Shown piece by piece: positions 46,415-56,957 of a stretch of DNA of 64,000 bases (the first letter of the stretch is position 1; each line of letters opens with the position of its first letter). The translations under genes and the position numbers were made by a program. The notes below the pieces were generated by a model that was given only the letters and a program-made list of their open reading frames with translations, did not search any database and had not been told where the DNA came from. The stretch covers positions 11,628,001 through 11,692,000 of the forward strand of contig JAEOAD010000031.1 of the NCBI GenBank assembly GCA_036365145.1, in the 5' to 3' direction. Source of the stretch: Orientallactaga sibirica (taxonomy: Eukaryota; Chordata; Mammalia; Rodentia; Dipodidae).

Positions 46415-46640
46415 AGAGCAGGCTATTTACTATCAGGCAGACCTAGGTTTGAAACCTGGGTCTGTGGGTCATATTTTCTGTATCTAGACTCGCTAAACCA
46501 TCATGTTTTCATCTGTATAATGGGTTATTCACCTCATAATAAGCTTACCTAAAGTTAGAATGGAGATTGCACAAGAACACTTGCATATGTCCTTCTCTCA
46601 GTGTCTGGAACATAATGATTATTCACTAATGTTAGGTTGT
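46415..46640 (+). repeat. MIR relic, nearly full length
   Basis: 'cagacctaggtttgaaacct' (B-box region), 'catgttttcatctgtataat', 'gggttattcacctcataata' and 'cagtgtctggaacataatga' follow the complete MIR order. Confidence 0.75.
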
Positions 46641-46873
46641 ATAAGATATGCACATGACACAAATTCATACCGCGCTAAGAACCCAGGCCACACAACTTCC
46701 ATCATTATGTGGCAAAATGGGGAAAATGAAAGATGAAGGTCTGGATCACTCCTCTGGGCTCCTCACCAGCCTTTCAGCACATGGGAACCATGGAAAAGCA
46801 TTTTCTCTTCTGTGTTGCTGCTTTGACTATTATCAGACACCAATAAAGACTGGAAAACAATGACAGGACCAGA

Positions 46874-47344
46874 CTATGCCAGTCGTGCACTTCCCAAGTC
46901 TCTTGGGAGAGATATGAATGGGTTATCACATTTGATGCATTGGGACTTCTTTCCACTAAGATGGGGACAGAGGATGAATGTGCCCCACTGAGAATTCTTG
47001 CAGCTAGACCTCAGGTTGCTCTTTAGATCAGAAAATGGAACCAAAGGCAGAACCTGATGCACAGGGAGCATGAAGACATACTTTGGAACAATGGTCATGG
47101 TGGCACAGAACCTCCACTGTGTGAGAGCAGATCCACAGCCCATGAGTCTGAGCGCTTTGGTGCTGAAATCACTGACTGATAATCCATTAGCTCCTCTGGC
47201 CATGGAGATTTTGTTTACAAAACTAAGTTGCTGTGGCTCTTTGGAAATCTTGCCTGTACCACATGCTACCCTGTGACCTGAAGGAGATGACCTAATATCA
47301 GATTCAGTTATCTTGAAGGAGAAGTGGAGATGATTGCTATTCAC
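46874..47344 (-). other. 156-codon open frame, unidentified
   Basis: It lies in DNA where I recognise no repeat, so it is longer than most chance frames here. The product would be cysteine- and serine-rich with a basic N-terminal half. No signal peptide, domain or splice context was recognised. It may be chance, an unrecognised repeat or a retrocopy remnant. I do not call it a gene. Confidence 0.2.
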
Positions 47345-47688
47345 TATGGTACCTTTGGTGATATAAGAAGGGTTTTGTGCACTGCTATGACTGTACTTAT
47401 TGCATTTTTATGTGTAAGTAAATTCCTGTTTTATAAGGGCATGACATTATAGCAAAATTCAGACAACAAGACAAGCCAGTAGTATTCGTATTCAGAGAAC
47501 TGCACAGGGAATGGAAAGGTTACCTAACACATGAAGCTAAGCTGAGCCTTTGTGACTTCTTTAGTCAGAGTGGACCACAAATGTTTGATAAACATAAACA
47601 AGAAAAAACAATGGTTGTCTCTTGCTAGTAGCTACACAGGGTATTTCAGATGGAGGTGGAAAAGGGATGGTTAAAGAATACTTGGTAT
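47345..47688. other. Unique sequence, no gene recognised
   Basis: No supportable feature. Confidence 0.4.
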
Positions 47689-47689
47689 G

Positions 47690-47965
47690 TTAGGTTGAAT
47701 GCAAAATGTTCCTCACAGACTTGTGTGATTGAATATTTAGTCTCCAGTTGGTAGCACTTCTTATGAATTTTGTGGGGCCTCTAGGGGGTGAAGAAAGAGT
47801 GTCACTTGGATCAGGGCCCTTTAGTTTCTCTACTTCCTCCATGCTGATGTGACAATGTGACACTGGCTGTTTGTTCCTGTCATGCCTTCCTTGCCATGAT
47901 GGAAACTTGCCATTGAAACTGTATGCAGAAATACACTCTTTCCTTGAGGGTGCTGAGTATCTTTT
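47690..47965 (+). mobile_element. Diverged LTR-like repeat
   Basis: 'tgttaggttgaatgcaaaat', 'tggtagcacttcttatgaat', 'ggggcctctagggggtgaag' and 'ccttccttgccatgatggaa' are blocks of a TG-initiated LTR-like rodent repeat. Part of a 191-codon antisense frame (48265-47690) reads it backwards. Confidence 0.55.
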
Positions 47966-48274
47966 AAATTCTTCTCTGAGAATGTGCATGCAGCAGGTCT
48001 GTAAATGAGAAGAAAAGGAGACATTAACCTCTTTCTGGTAGTGCAAGCTGGCAAATGGGCTCCAACAGATGTAGGATTTTGTAAGAGAAACATTCCAGTG
48101 TCTAATAACCACCTTCATGGGCTTGAGCTGCTGCAGCACTGGGGGTGTTTCTTCTGAACTATGGGCAGCAGCAGGAACCCCTCTATCAGAGCCATTTTTG
48201 AAAGAGTTTGAAGTCTTGCTCACTCCCTTCCAGGGTAGCAAGGCTTCACAATGTCTGCCCTGCAAGATATTCTT

Positions 48275-48755
48275 GTGTATTAGTCAGGGTTTTGTAGAAC
48301 AATCTGTATTAATCAGGTTCTCTATAGGATCAGAACTAATAAAATGAATATGAAAAAGGAGATTTATTAAATTAGCTCACAAGATTAGTACAGAGGCTGG
48401 GCAGTCCAACCACAGCTATTCACAGACTGCAAATTTGAGGAATTCAGCAATTGCTCAGTCCATGAAGCTAGATGCCATTCAAAGAGTCCTAGAACTCAGT
48501 AGCCACTTAGTCCAAGAGGCCAAATAAATAGAAAGCTTGCCCATATAAGCAGCAAGAGCAGCCAGGCAAAAGAAGTAAAAGCACTGGCTGTCTTCTGGAG
48601 TTTCCATCTGTACAGTTCCAAAGTGGAAGGGCCACTTATTCTAGAGGAATGACTTTCTGGCTCCATTAATTTTGCCTGGAAATGCCCACACAGACCTGCC
48701 CAAGAAGAGCTTCTCTTTCTCCATTTGTGATCTGGTCAAATTGACAACAACCTAA
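48275..48755 (-). mobile_element. LTR-like rodent repeat, second type
   Basis: 'tattagtcagggttttgtag', 'ggagatttattaaattagct' (poly-A signal complement), 'gctgggcagtccaaccacag' and 'gtcaaattgacaacaaccta' follow the order of a widespread rodent repeat. It abuts the next element directly. Confidence 0.55.
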
Positions 48756-49092
48756 CTGTTGTAGTCAGGTTCTCATTACTGACAGAAATCACCTGACCAA
48801 GAGCAGCTTTTGGGAAAAAAAGAGTTTATTTTGGCTTACAGACTCAAGGAGAAGCTCCATGATGGCAGGGGAAAATGATGGCATGAGCAGAGGGTGGACA
48901 ATATAAGATCGCCAATAGCAACAGCAGAGTGTGCCAAACACAGGCAAGGGGACACTGGCTATAACACCCATAAACCCATCCCCAATAATGCACTGACTCC
49001 AGTGGGCATTAATTCCCAAATCTCCATCAGCTGGTAACCTAGCATTCAGAACACTTAAGCTTATGGGGGATGCCTGAATCAAACCACAGCAC
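48756..49092 (-). mobile_element. TG...CA LTR-like rodent repeat, well preserved
   Basis: Very similar to 6727-7078: 'cacctgaccaagagcagctt', 'agagtttattttggcttaca', 'gctccatgatggcaggggaa', 'cctagcattcagaacactta' and 'atgggggatgcctgaatcaa'. On the minus strand it starts 'tgctgtggtttgattcaggc'. The two copies together give a good picture of the element. Confidence 0.75.
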
Positions 49093-49825
49093 TAACCTTG
49101 GTTCTGGCTCAGGGACTGCTATGCATTTTCCAATGTCTCCTTGTTTATGGGAGAGTGTTGACTGCAGTATCCTGTTTGTTCCTGCTTCACTATTGTATAT
49201 TGAGTATATTTAGTGTGTGTGTGCATAGATAAGTTGATTTTTTTAATACATCACTGAACATGACAAGTTTAGAGACAAAATTAGACCTGCAGTTCAGTTC
49301 TTCAGTTGGGACTTAGTTCTGAAGTGGTGAGGTGCTTTGGGTGATCTTGCTTGAGGATCAGGGACTGCGCTGTATGTGTGGGAAGAATGTATATGGACAT
49401 TGGGTCTTCAGAGGGGAGGTTTGTGTTGGAGACTAACCATTACACATAAAAATCTATTTGCTTCTTTTGGGTTTTAAACAGGATCCAATCAGTAAGATAC
49501 CAAACCCACCAGGATTTTAAATGCAGGGAAATAACACAGGGAATAAGCTGCATAGGGGATGGAAGAGCTGAGAAGTCAAATAGGGTAGAGGAGGTAATCC
49601 AGAAGATAGCCACATCAAAACACTGCCCTGATCTCTGGAGCTAAAGGGATAAAAGGAAACAATGCTATTGCTGGCCAGGAATCCATTGTCAAGATTATCT
49701 GTTATGGTCTTGGAGGGAAAGGCTGACTGTCTGGCAGGAGGTAGAAAAAACACAGCTAAAGCAGGCAGCAGGGAGACTTACACTCCTTCTCCCCTGCTCC
49801 TACTCTCCAGTATTCTACTATGCTA
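49093..49825. other. Unique sequence, no gene recognised
   Basis: A 78-codon antisense frame occurs without features. Confidence 0.4.
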
Positions 49826-49829
49826 GATG

Positions 49830-50178
49830 TGGTGATTAATCTCATTCCAACTTGTCAGGATTTAGAATCACTCTGGGAATGTCTATGAGGGATTTTCTAG
49901 ATTAGGTTAACTGAGGTGGAAGGACCCATCCTAACAGTGGATGGCCATCATTTCATGGGCTGGAGTCCTGGAGTAAATAAAAAGGAGGAAGCAAGCCCAT
50001 CACCAGTTTTTATTCCTTTCTGCTTCCTCACTATGGAGGCAATGTTGTCTGCTCTTGCTGCCATGCCTTCCCTGACATTGGTAGACTGTACATTCTGACC
50101 GTGAGCCAAAAGAAATCCTTCCTTAAGTGTTTGTTCCTGGCATTTTGTCGCAGTGACTAGAAAGGTAACTAATACAAG
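49830..50178 (+). mobile_element. TG...CA LTR-like rodent repeat, complete
   Basis: It starts 'tgtggtgattaatctcattc' and ends 'gaaaggtaactaatacaaga'. In between are 'acttgtcaggatttagaatc', 'gattttctagattaggttaa', 'catgggctggagtcctggag' and 'gaccgtgagccaaaagaaat'. It is the opposite reading of the family at 52335. Class uncertain. Confidence 0.7.
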
Positions 50179-50510
50179 AGCTCTACCCAGCCCTAAGGAG
50201 CAAGATCAGGGGAACAGAGTTTCCTGGGTTAAAGATGAGAGGATAAACCAGGCACTCAAGCATGAGGCTAGAGTGCATTTCCCAGCCTCCCATGCAGCTT
50301 GCTGTGTCATGTACCTAAGTTGAGTCCTCTGGGATATGGGCAGAGATTCTCTGTAACCACTGGAGTCCTAAGTCTTATGTCAATGGATATGCCTCTCCCT
50401 GGAGTCTTTCTCCCTCACTGACTGTAATGGAAGGGAGGTAGCATTCATTAAGATGACAGTGACATATCCCTAAGGAAAAGAAGAGCAAGGCATGAAGAAA
50501 CTGCATTATC
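50179..50510. other. Unique sequence, no gene recognised
   Basis: No supportable feature. Confidence 0.4.
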
Positions 50511-50511
50511 A

Positions 50512-50697
50512 GGCTGGAGAGATGGCTTAGTGGTTAAGGTACTTTCCTTCAAAGCCAAAGGACCTAGGTTCTATTCCCCAGGACCCATGTAAGCCAGATG
50601 CACAAAGTTGCACATGTGTCTGGAGTTTGTTTGCAACAGCTAAAGGCCCCGGAGTGTCTCTCTCTGTCTCTAATATCTAAATAATAAAATAAAATTA
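50512..50697 (+). repeat. DIP-like SINE, short subtype
   Basis: Intact box A (ctggagagatggcttagtgg) and B region ('aggttctattccccagga'). The tail is 'aaataaaataaaattaaaaa'. The flanks gaagaaactgcatt and aaagaaactgtatt (near 50494 and 50700) are a slightly decayed duplication. Confidence 0.92.
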
Positions 50698-50869
50698 AAA
50701 AAAGAAACTGTATTCCCTAAATGACCATATGGAGCATAATTGCCCCACTAACAAAAATAGCATACCTAGAAATAGGTACAAAAGAGAAATAAACAATGCT
50801 CCTTTAACCATTGCATTTGTTGACTATCAGAACTTGGGTCTTTCTCCTAAGAGAATTGTCCTCAGATTT

Positions 50870-51340
50870 TCATTCATCTTTTATTCATTTATTTAAGCAT
50901 CAATTTTCAAACACTAGTACCTAGGCACTTAGGTACTAAGAGAAATTATAAACAAGATAAATACCCATATTCAGGAAGATCTCTCCCTACTGAAAAGTAC
51001 TGAAAAATAAAGAAGAAATGATAGCATCGTGTGCTACATAAATGAAACACAGGGCACGTGACCCGCCATAGTAGTTGAAAGTCAGAACGGACAGATTAGG
51101 ACTGACAATACTAACCACTGCCAATGAAGGAAGCCTGCTAGGCAACTAGTTGTCTAAACACATATAGAGCCTCACTGAATGCTTCTAGTGCTCCTGAGAT
51201 GGATGTTAGGGCTCCCCATTTTACAGATGGAATCATAGACATTGAAGGAGTTTGAATGATTTATCTAAGGCTGCACAGTTATCTATCAAGATCCAAACCT
51301 GGTTGGTCTAATGCTAAAACTAATGTTCTTTTCATGGTAA
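50870..51340 (+). repeat. L2-type and MIR relics
   Basis: 50870-51020 has an L2-like reversed 3' end ('attcatttatttaagcatca'). 51130-51340 is a MIR with 'ctccccattttacagatgga', 'aaggctgcacagttatctat' and 'gatccaaacctggttggtct'. Confidence 0.6.
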
Positions 51341-51715
51341 GCCTTTTCTCTATCCATTGAGCTTCGATTTTATGACACAATAATGTACCTTCTAGACAGA
51401 GAGAGACCAGCTTGTTTGACCTGTCCCACCCATTTACAGAACTCATTGCTCAGGACCATAAGGAGAAGATGGAGGAAGGCAAGGAGATGAGAAGCCAGTC
51501 TTATTATTTGATTTATTTGCTTTACTTCTGACCAGAATAAGGTATTCTCCACCAGCATGACTGCCCTCCTTATTTCACACCAGATTTGTTCTAAATGACT
51601 TCAGGCTGTTTCCCAAAAAAAGCCAGACAAAAAGGACAAAGATTTACCACCATGAAGGATATTCACAAGAAACACTTTAGGTTTTGGCCACATTTAACAT
51701 CCCTTTCTCTCACAG

Positions 51716-52165
51716 CTTCTGGGCAACAGAAAGAGCCAGGGAACCACTTTCCACTATATCCAAAGACCCCATTTTTAAAACCATTTGAAAAAGACACATT
51801 TAAACTGGCACGAACTCCAAGGCCACCTTTGCATGAAAGAGGGTATCAATAACAATGTCAGTGTGAACATCTCTGAGTATTAGATTCGTAATCTGACAAA
51901 AGTATATCAGTTCATGTGACTCCCAAAGTCACATGTAAAATGATAAAATGAGACAGACTGCTAACACAATGGCTCTCCTTTATTTACTTCCTTGACATTG
52001 CACAGAGCGAGAACTGCAAATAACCCTAGAAAAGGACAACACAAGCCTTTTCAAGCTCCAGGGGTCAATGGCCTCCCCTTTAAATGATGCTCAGCTGCTG
52101 GTCCTTGCCACTTTTGCAAATTATTATGCTTTAAACAATAAAGGACATTTTCAAGGCAGCTGAAT
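51716..52165 (+). CDS. Candidate 3'-terminal exon of an unidentified gene
   Basis: Upstream is a good acceptor: a branch-like 'atttaacat', a pyrimidine tract and tttctctcacag ending at 51715. From 51716 the open frame enters in phase 1 and reads about 43 codons to TAA at 51850 (coding end 51849 plus stop). The peptide is rich in Lys, Pro, Phe and Arg, with Pro-Leu-Tyr-Pro-Lys-Thr-Pro, Lys-Pro-Phe-Glu-Lys and a C-terminus Pro-Pro-Leu-His-Glu-Arg-Gly-Tyr-Gln. A likely 3' UTR follows, with AATAAA at about 52137-52142 in 'aaacaataaaggac'. I cannot name the family; short Pro/Tyr/Lys-rich tails of this sort occur in small axonemal or testis proteins. It could be chance, since the frame also opens upstream to a Met at 51595. 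Confidence 0.38.
52137..52142 (+). promoter_or_regulatory. Possible polyadenylation signal
   Basis: AATAAA lies about 290 bases after the stop of the candidate terminal exon, in non-repeat DNA, followed by sequence without further exon features. It is one of many AATAAA strings in the window; context alone makes it of interest. Confidence 0.3.
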
Positions 52166-52332
52166 TTTCAAAACAAAAAGGTAATAGGGTCCCAGAGCAG
52201 GAGGGTCATATATTATGTCACATGAGTCTTGTGGATCGTGTGCTCTAATCTCAGTACTTAGTAGTAAATGAAGTGCTAAAGTGCTTCTTCTAGGGAGTTC
52301 ACAATACTTGGTTCACTCAGTTTCAAAGAAAA

Positions 52333-52683
52333 GTGTGTTAGTTTCTTTACTCATTGCTGTGACCAAATTGGTGGCAAGGTCAACTTAAGGGAAGAAAGGT
52401 TTATGTTGCCTTGTGGTTTAAGTAGGGGTGCAGTCTGTCATGTGGCAAACGCATGATGACAGCTAAATGTCAGGCAGCTGGGCCTATTGCACCCATAGTC
52501 AGCAAGCAGAGGGGAAATGGAGCTTAGTTATAAAACCTCAAGGCCCACCCCATCATCCACTTTCTCCAGCAAAGCTATGCCTACCTAAATTTCCAAGCCC
52601 TTCCCAAACAGTGCCACAATCTGGAGATCAAGTGTTCACATACATGAGCCTATGGGGGACATTTCATATTTAACCCCAACAGA
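52333..52683 (-). mobile_element. TG...CA LTR-like rodent repeat
   Basis: 'tactcattgctgtgaccaaa', 'aggtttatgttgccttgtgg', 'ctttctccagcaaagctatg', 'cttcccaaacagtgccacaa' and 'gcctatgggggacatttcat' are in the family order. The complement of 'gtgtgttagtttctttactc' is its end. Confidence 0.65.
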
Positions 52684-52887
52684 AAGCATGGGAACAGCCT
52701 TACAGGGACTCAGTCTTACAGGGACTTGGGTTTATAGGACCAAGATGACAGAGAAAATGCTTATGACTTCTGAGCCTAAATGTCCTGGGCCAACTAGTCA
52801 CTTTAAACACAAGTTCACATATCCTTGTCTGTTAGGTACTTTGGCCAAAGCCCAATAATGATCAGAATATTCAACTTGATCAAGATT

Positions 52888-53022
52888 GTAAAAAAAAAAA
52901 AATGTGGGTGGTTAGAGGTAGGAGGATCGGTATGAGTTTGAGGCCAGCCTAAGAGTACATAGTGAATTCAAGGTCAAACTGGGCTAGAACAAGAGCCTAC
53001 CTTGAAGAACAACAAAAAAAGT
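52888..53022 (+). repeat. Partial B1 SINE
   Basis: The 5' part is missing. 'ggaggatcggtatgagtttg', 'gagtacatagtgaattcaag' and 'tgggctagaacaagagccta' are diverged B1 sequence. Confidence 0.75.
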
Positions 53023-53059
53023 TGAGCCATATCTCTCTTACTGAACCTTCAAATTATAC

Positions 53060-54580
53060 ATACATATATATATATATATATAATATTTTATTAATTAGAA
53101 AATTTGTATGGACACATCGTGTGTTGGTACCATCATTTCTTTCTCCTTTACTCCATTCCATTGAGGGCTTTCTTTAGTGGGGTTGCTGGTATTAACCATA
53201 GAGTTATAGGTTATGGGTTGTGAGAGCAGCAGTCAGTCATCATGGGAGGGGCAATGCCTCTGGATATTCCCTTCCACCCTATGACTCTGGCATTCTTTCT
53301 TTCCCCTCTTCTCCACAATTCCCTGAGCCTTGGTAGGTGTGATTTAAGTCTGCTTTGGTCTTAAGCTCTCAGCAGCTTCAGGATTTCTGCTTTGGTACAT
53401 TTTGCATATCCTCAGTGTCTGTCTCCATCACTCTGGCACAGGTTGCTAGGCTCACTGTGGAAGCAGCACTTTTGCTCATCACACCATTTCCTCTGTGTAG
53501 CTGCTGTGGGGACTCCCACCACGGAGTCAGCTGCCTGTTCTTGTCTTGTTGCTAGATTTTTATTCTCCTCAGTTCTCAGTGCTTCCTGAAATGAAAAGCA
53601 GATTCTCCAATGGAGAGTAAGGTCAGGATAGGTTATAGGAGATAAGCATTGTTAACTTAGAAATATTTTAATGGGTGTAGCCTCACTTTTGGCCAAAGAC
53701 TAGTAGGAGTTTCTCACTGGAGTCCATAATCTTGCTCACTTGGTTCCCAATTCCAGCTGTAGGTTCCTTTCCATTGCAGATCTTAGCCAGTCAGAGAGCC
53801 ATTGGTTACACATATAGGCTATGTGCCACTATTGCACAGGTGTGTACATCTTGTCAGGCTGGTTGCTTTCATATAGAAGGGCTCCTGCATGCTCACAACA
53901 TGGTTAGCCATTTTCCCCCAGCGGCTCATGTAAGTGCTTTCCAGCACTGTATGGGGTAACCATTTGGGAACTGGCATCCTTCCAGATTCAGCCAGATCTC
54001 TTGGTGTTCTGTGTCAGTAGCATATGGTGTCTTCAGCAACAGGGTCTTACCATTTTCCTCAAGTGCTTTGGAAGAAACCTGTCTCATTTTGGGGATCTCA
54101 TAGGTCTCTCTGATCAACAGTTCCATGTGGGTTGTAACAAATTTCTGTTACTGGGAGTTACAAGCCAGAGCCAAATATTTCAAGGTTAAACTTCATCCCA
54201 TCTTCTCCAGGGCCCTTCTTACCAGACGATCCCTCCATACTCCTATAGAAGGTTTTGTCTTTTAGTCTGCTATCCAGGAGGAAGGTTTTTATGGTACCAA
54301 TTCATCTTGGATTTGGTTTTGTGTATATCTTTCCCCTCCTTCCCATCCCCCTCTCCCAAACCCTTTCATCCCTCCTGTCTATCCCTTTAGTTGTTTGTCA
54401 GTTATGTTTGAAACCCAAGCTCTTCCAGTTTAGTAACCTCAGATGAGGGAGAACATATGGTGATTTTCTTTCTGTGCTTATGTGAGTTCACTTTGCATGA
54501 TTTGTTCTAAGTCCATCTATTTTCCTACAAATTTTATTATATCATTTTTCCTTACAGCTGAGTAGAATTCCATTGTGTAT
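53060..54580 (-). mobile_element. L1 3' end: ORF2 C-terminus and complete 3' UTR, antisense
   Basis: Minus-strand order: the ORF2 C-terminal codons (near 54580-54517, with Tyr-Thr-Met-Glu-Phe-Tyr-Ser-Ala-Val), then 'gagggagaac...'-type sequence at 54450, a G-rich tract (54357-54333), and then about 1.1 kb shared with 26846-27590 and 42690-43860. It ends at 'ctaattaataaaatatt' with a (TA)n rather than poly-A tail (53063-53085). This copy shows that the other two shared stretches are L1 3' UTR. Confidence 0.85.
53061..53086. repeat. (TA)n microsatellite
   Basis: About 11 TA units at the 3' end of the antisense L1, probably grown from its tail. Confidence 0.95.
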
Positions 54581-54582
54581 AT

Positions 54583-54774
54583 TTTTATCCATTTATTTGC
54601 AACCACAGAGAGGCAGAGAGAGCAACAAAGAGAGAGAGAATGGGCATGCAAGGACCTCCAACCCTGCAAACCAACTCCAGGTGCATATGTCTTTATGTCA
54701 GTACTGGGGAATTGAGCCCCAGTCATCAGGTTTTGCAGGCAAGTGATTTAACCACTAAGCAATCTCTCCTGTCT
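54583..54774 (-). repeat. DIP-like SINE, minus strand
   Basis: Tail 'atccatttatttgcaaccac', GA-rich tract, reversed short body ('ccaactccaggtgcatatgt') and reversed box A ('aaccactaagcaatctctcc'). It lies inside L1 ORF2 sequence. Confidence 0.88.
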
Positions 54775-54944
54775 AGTATACATAAAATGTAAACAAACAA
54801 ATCTAATAAGTTTTATAAACACACATTCTATGACTTCCATCAACACAGGTAAACTTCCCACTAAACTTCTAGAATGCCTCTCCTCCCATCCATCACCAGA
54901 GATAGCCAGTGTCCCTATTGATGAAACCACAGTTTTAAAACATA

Positions 54945-55138
54945 TTTTAATTTTTTTTATTTGCAAGGAGAGAGGGAGGGGCAGTATAGGCCTGCCAGGA
55001 CCTCTAGCTGCTCCAAACGAGCTCCGGATACATGAGCCATTTTGTGCATCTGGCTTTACAAGGGTACCAGGGAATCAAGCCCAGGTCATTAGGTTTAGCA
55101 AGCAAACTCCTTAACTACTGAGTCATCTCTTCAGTCCA
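54945..55138 (-). repeat. DIP-like SINE, minus strand
   Basis: Tail 'tttttatttgcaaggagaga', reversed short body ('gtgcatctggctttacaagg') and reversed box A ('ctactgagtcatctcttcag'). Confidence 0.88.
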
Positions 55139-56204
55139 ACATGTCAGTTTTTTTTAAATGTTTGTGAATATTAAATGACAAATGAATTGTGTCTCACTTG
55201 TTTTACTCCAAATGATGTTTGTAAGATCTATCCATGTTGTTAAATTATAGTGTAGAATGCAGAAGCTGATTGTTTTTGCTTCTTATAATATTCAACTATA
55301 GAAATAAATCACAATTTTTGACAGATTTTTATGTAGTGGATTATTTTCATTTGTTATTATTAGGAATAGTGCCTCTAACACTCTTTTTATTAAGGCTCTA
55401 TTGTTCATAGACCTGTAATATAATTTCTGGGTCTTAGGGAATGGTCATATGCTCCTGTATTGGAGATTACTGAACAGATACTGAGAGTTTTTCTGATCTG
55501 CTCTGAGATGGTTTATGGAAACTCACTTTTCCAGATCCTCTCTAATACTGGGTGTTGTCTGGCTTTTCATTTTTACTGTTCTGGTGCTTATGCAATGTTG
55601 TCTTATTCTGGTTTATTGATGCTTTTTAAACATCAACTTTGCCATGTCTTCACTCATCTGTAATGTGAAAGACCTGTGAAGGTGTTGTTCTTGCTGTGCA
55701 TTATGTTGAGAGGTTTTCCTTGCTGCTTTGGAAGAGCTCTTTGTTTTCTGGATGCAAATATTTTCATTTTGTGGTTTCCCTTTGCACTCGTAGAGGTGTA
55801 TTACCAACACCTGTATGTCCTATTTAAGATAACTTTGCCTAACCCCAGGTCAACAGTTATTATATCACCTTGACTGAGGGAATTGAAGTCTGTGACCTGT
55901 TTGGAGTTGATTTTTTCCCAGATATATAGCCAATCACTGAAGGAAAATTTATTGAGCAGATACCCTAGACTGTAGTAACACTTTTGTCATAAGCAGGAGA
56001 TCACATATGTGTGCCCTGTTTCTGGTCTGTCCGTTTTGTTTCTTTGGTGTTTCTCTATTGTTTCTGAAACACCACATTCTTCATTACTGAAGTTTTATAG
56101 ATAGCCTTGATTTGGGTAGGAAAACCCTTGGATTTTTGCCCTTCTACATTACTTTTCATTCTTCCTTCATGGTTTGAGTGTTCTGTTAGTTGTTTCTTTT
56201 AGTG

Positions 56205-56340
56205 TGGTTTGGTTTTGTTGAGATAGGTTCTCATGTAATTCCGGCTGGCCTAGAACTCACTATGTAGCCAGGACTAACTTTGAACTCCTGATACTCCTGC
56301 CAAGTGCTAAGATTACAGGTGTGTGTAGCATGCCTGTATC
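56205..56340 (-). repeat. Old B1-type SINE, minus strand
   Basis: 'ggcctagaactcactatgta', 'ttgaactcctgatactcctg' and 'aagattacaggtgtgtgtag' follow the reversed B1 order but differ from the local young subtype, so it is an older copy. Confidence 0.7.
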
Positions 56341-56605
56341 CACATGCACTTGTTGCATTAAAATGTAAGCGTGAAGTACTTGCTGAGTTTTAATTTAAAT
56401 TTTTTAATTTATGGGAAATATTGGATGATGTAGTTAAACTTCCAATTCATAGCACTACATAATCCTTCCATTTATTTGGGGATTTGAAAATCAATACCAT
56501 TTTTATTATATTTTATGAGTAAAAGTAAAAGCTCTGCCAATAGATTTGTTCCTAGGTATTATTTTAATTTTATTTTAAATAATGTATTTTAAATTTGCAT
56601 ATCTT

Positions 56606-56866
56606 GGGCTGGAGAGATGGCTTAGCGGTTAAGGTGCCTGCCTGCTAAGCCTAAGAACCCGGTTCCAATCTCCAGGTCCCACGTTTAGCCAGATGCAAAG
56701 TGAAGCAAGGGCGCAATGCTGCACTTGACCACAAGGGGGCGCACACATCTGGATTTCGTTCACAGCAACTGAGAGACTGCTGGCGCGCCCATCTCTATCT
56801 GTCTCCCTCTCCCTCTCTGTCTGTCTCTCTCTGTATCTCTCTCCAAAAATAATTAAAATAACAAAT
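56606..56866 (+). repeat. DIP-like SINE, long subtype with single box B
   Basis: Full length, with box A, one 'ggttccaatctccaggtccc' and the long body ('gcaatgctgcacttgaccac'). The tail is rich in CTGTCT. The 12-bp duplication tttgcatatctt lies at 56594-56605 and 56867-56878. It lacks the doubled B box of three sister copies. Confidence 0.95.
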
Positions 56867-56957
56867 TTTGCATATCTTAATTAGTTTTTACTAGTTTATA
56901 AAACTAAAATTTACTTTGGCAAACTGAGATTATACCCAGCAATCTTGCTAAATCAGC

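Noticed and set aside
47690..48265. 191-codon antisense open frame, the longest in the window
   Set aside because: About half of it reads an LTR-like repeat backwards, and the rest has no domain, start context or splice signals.
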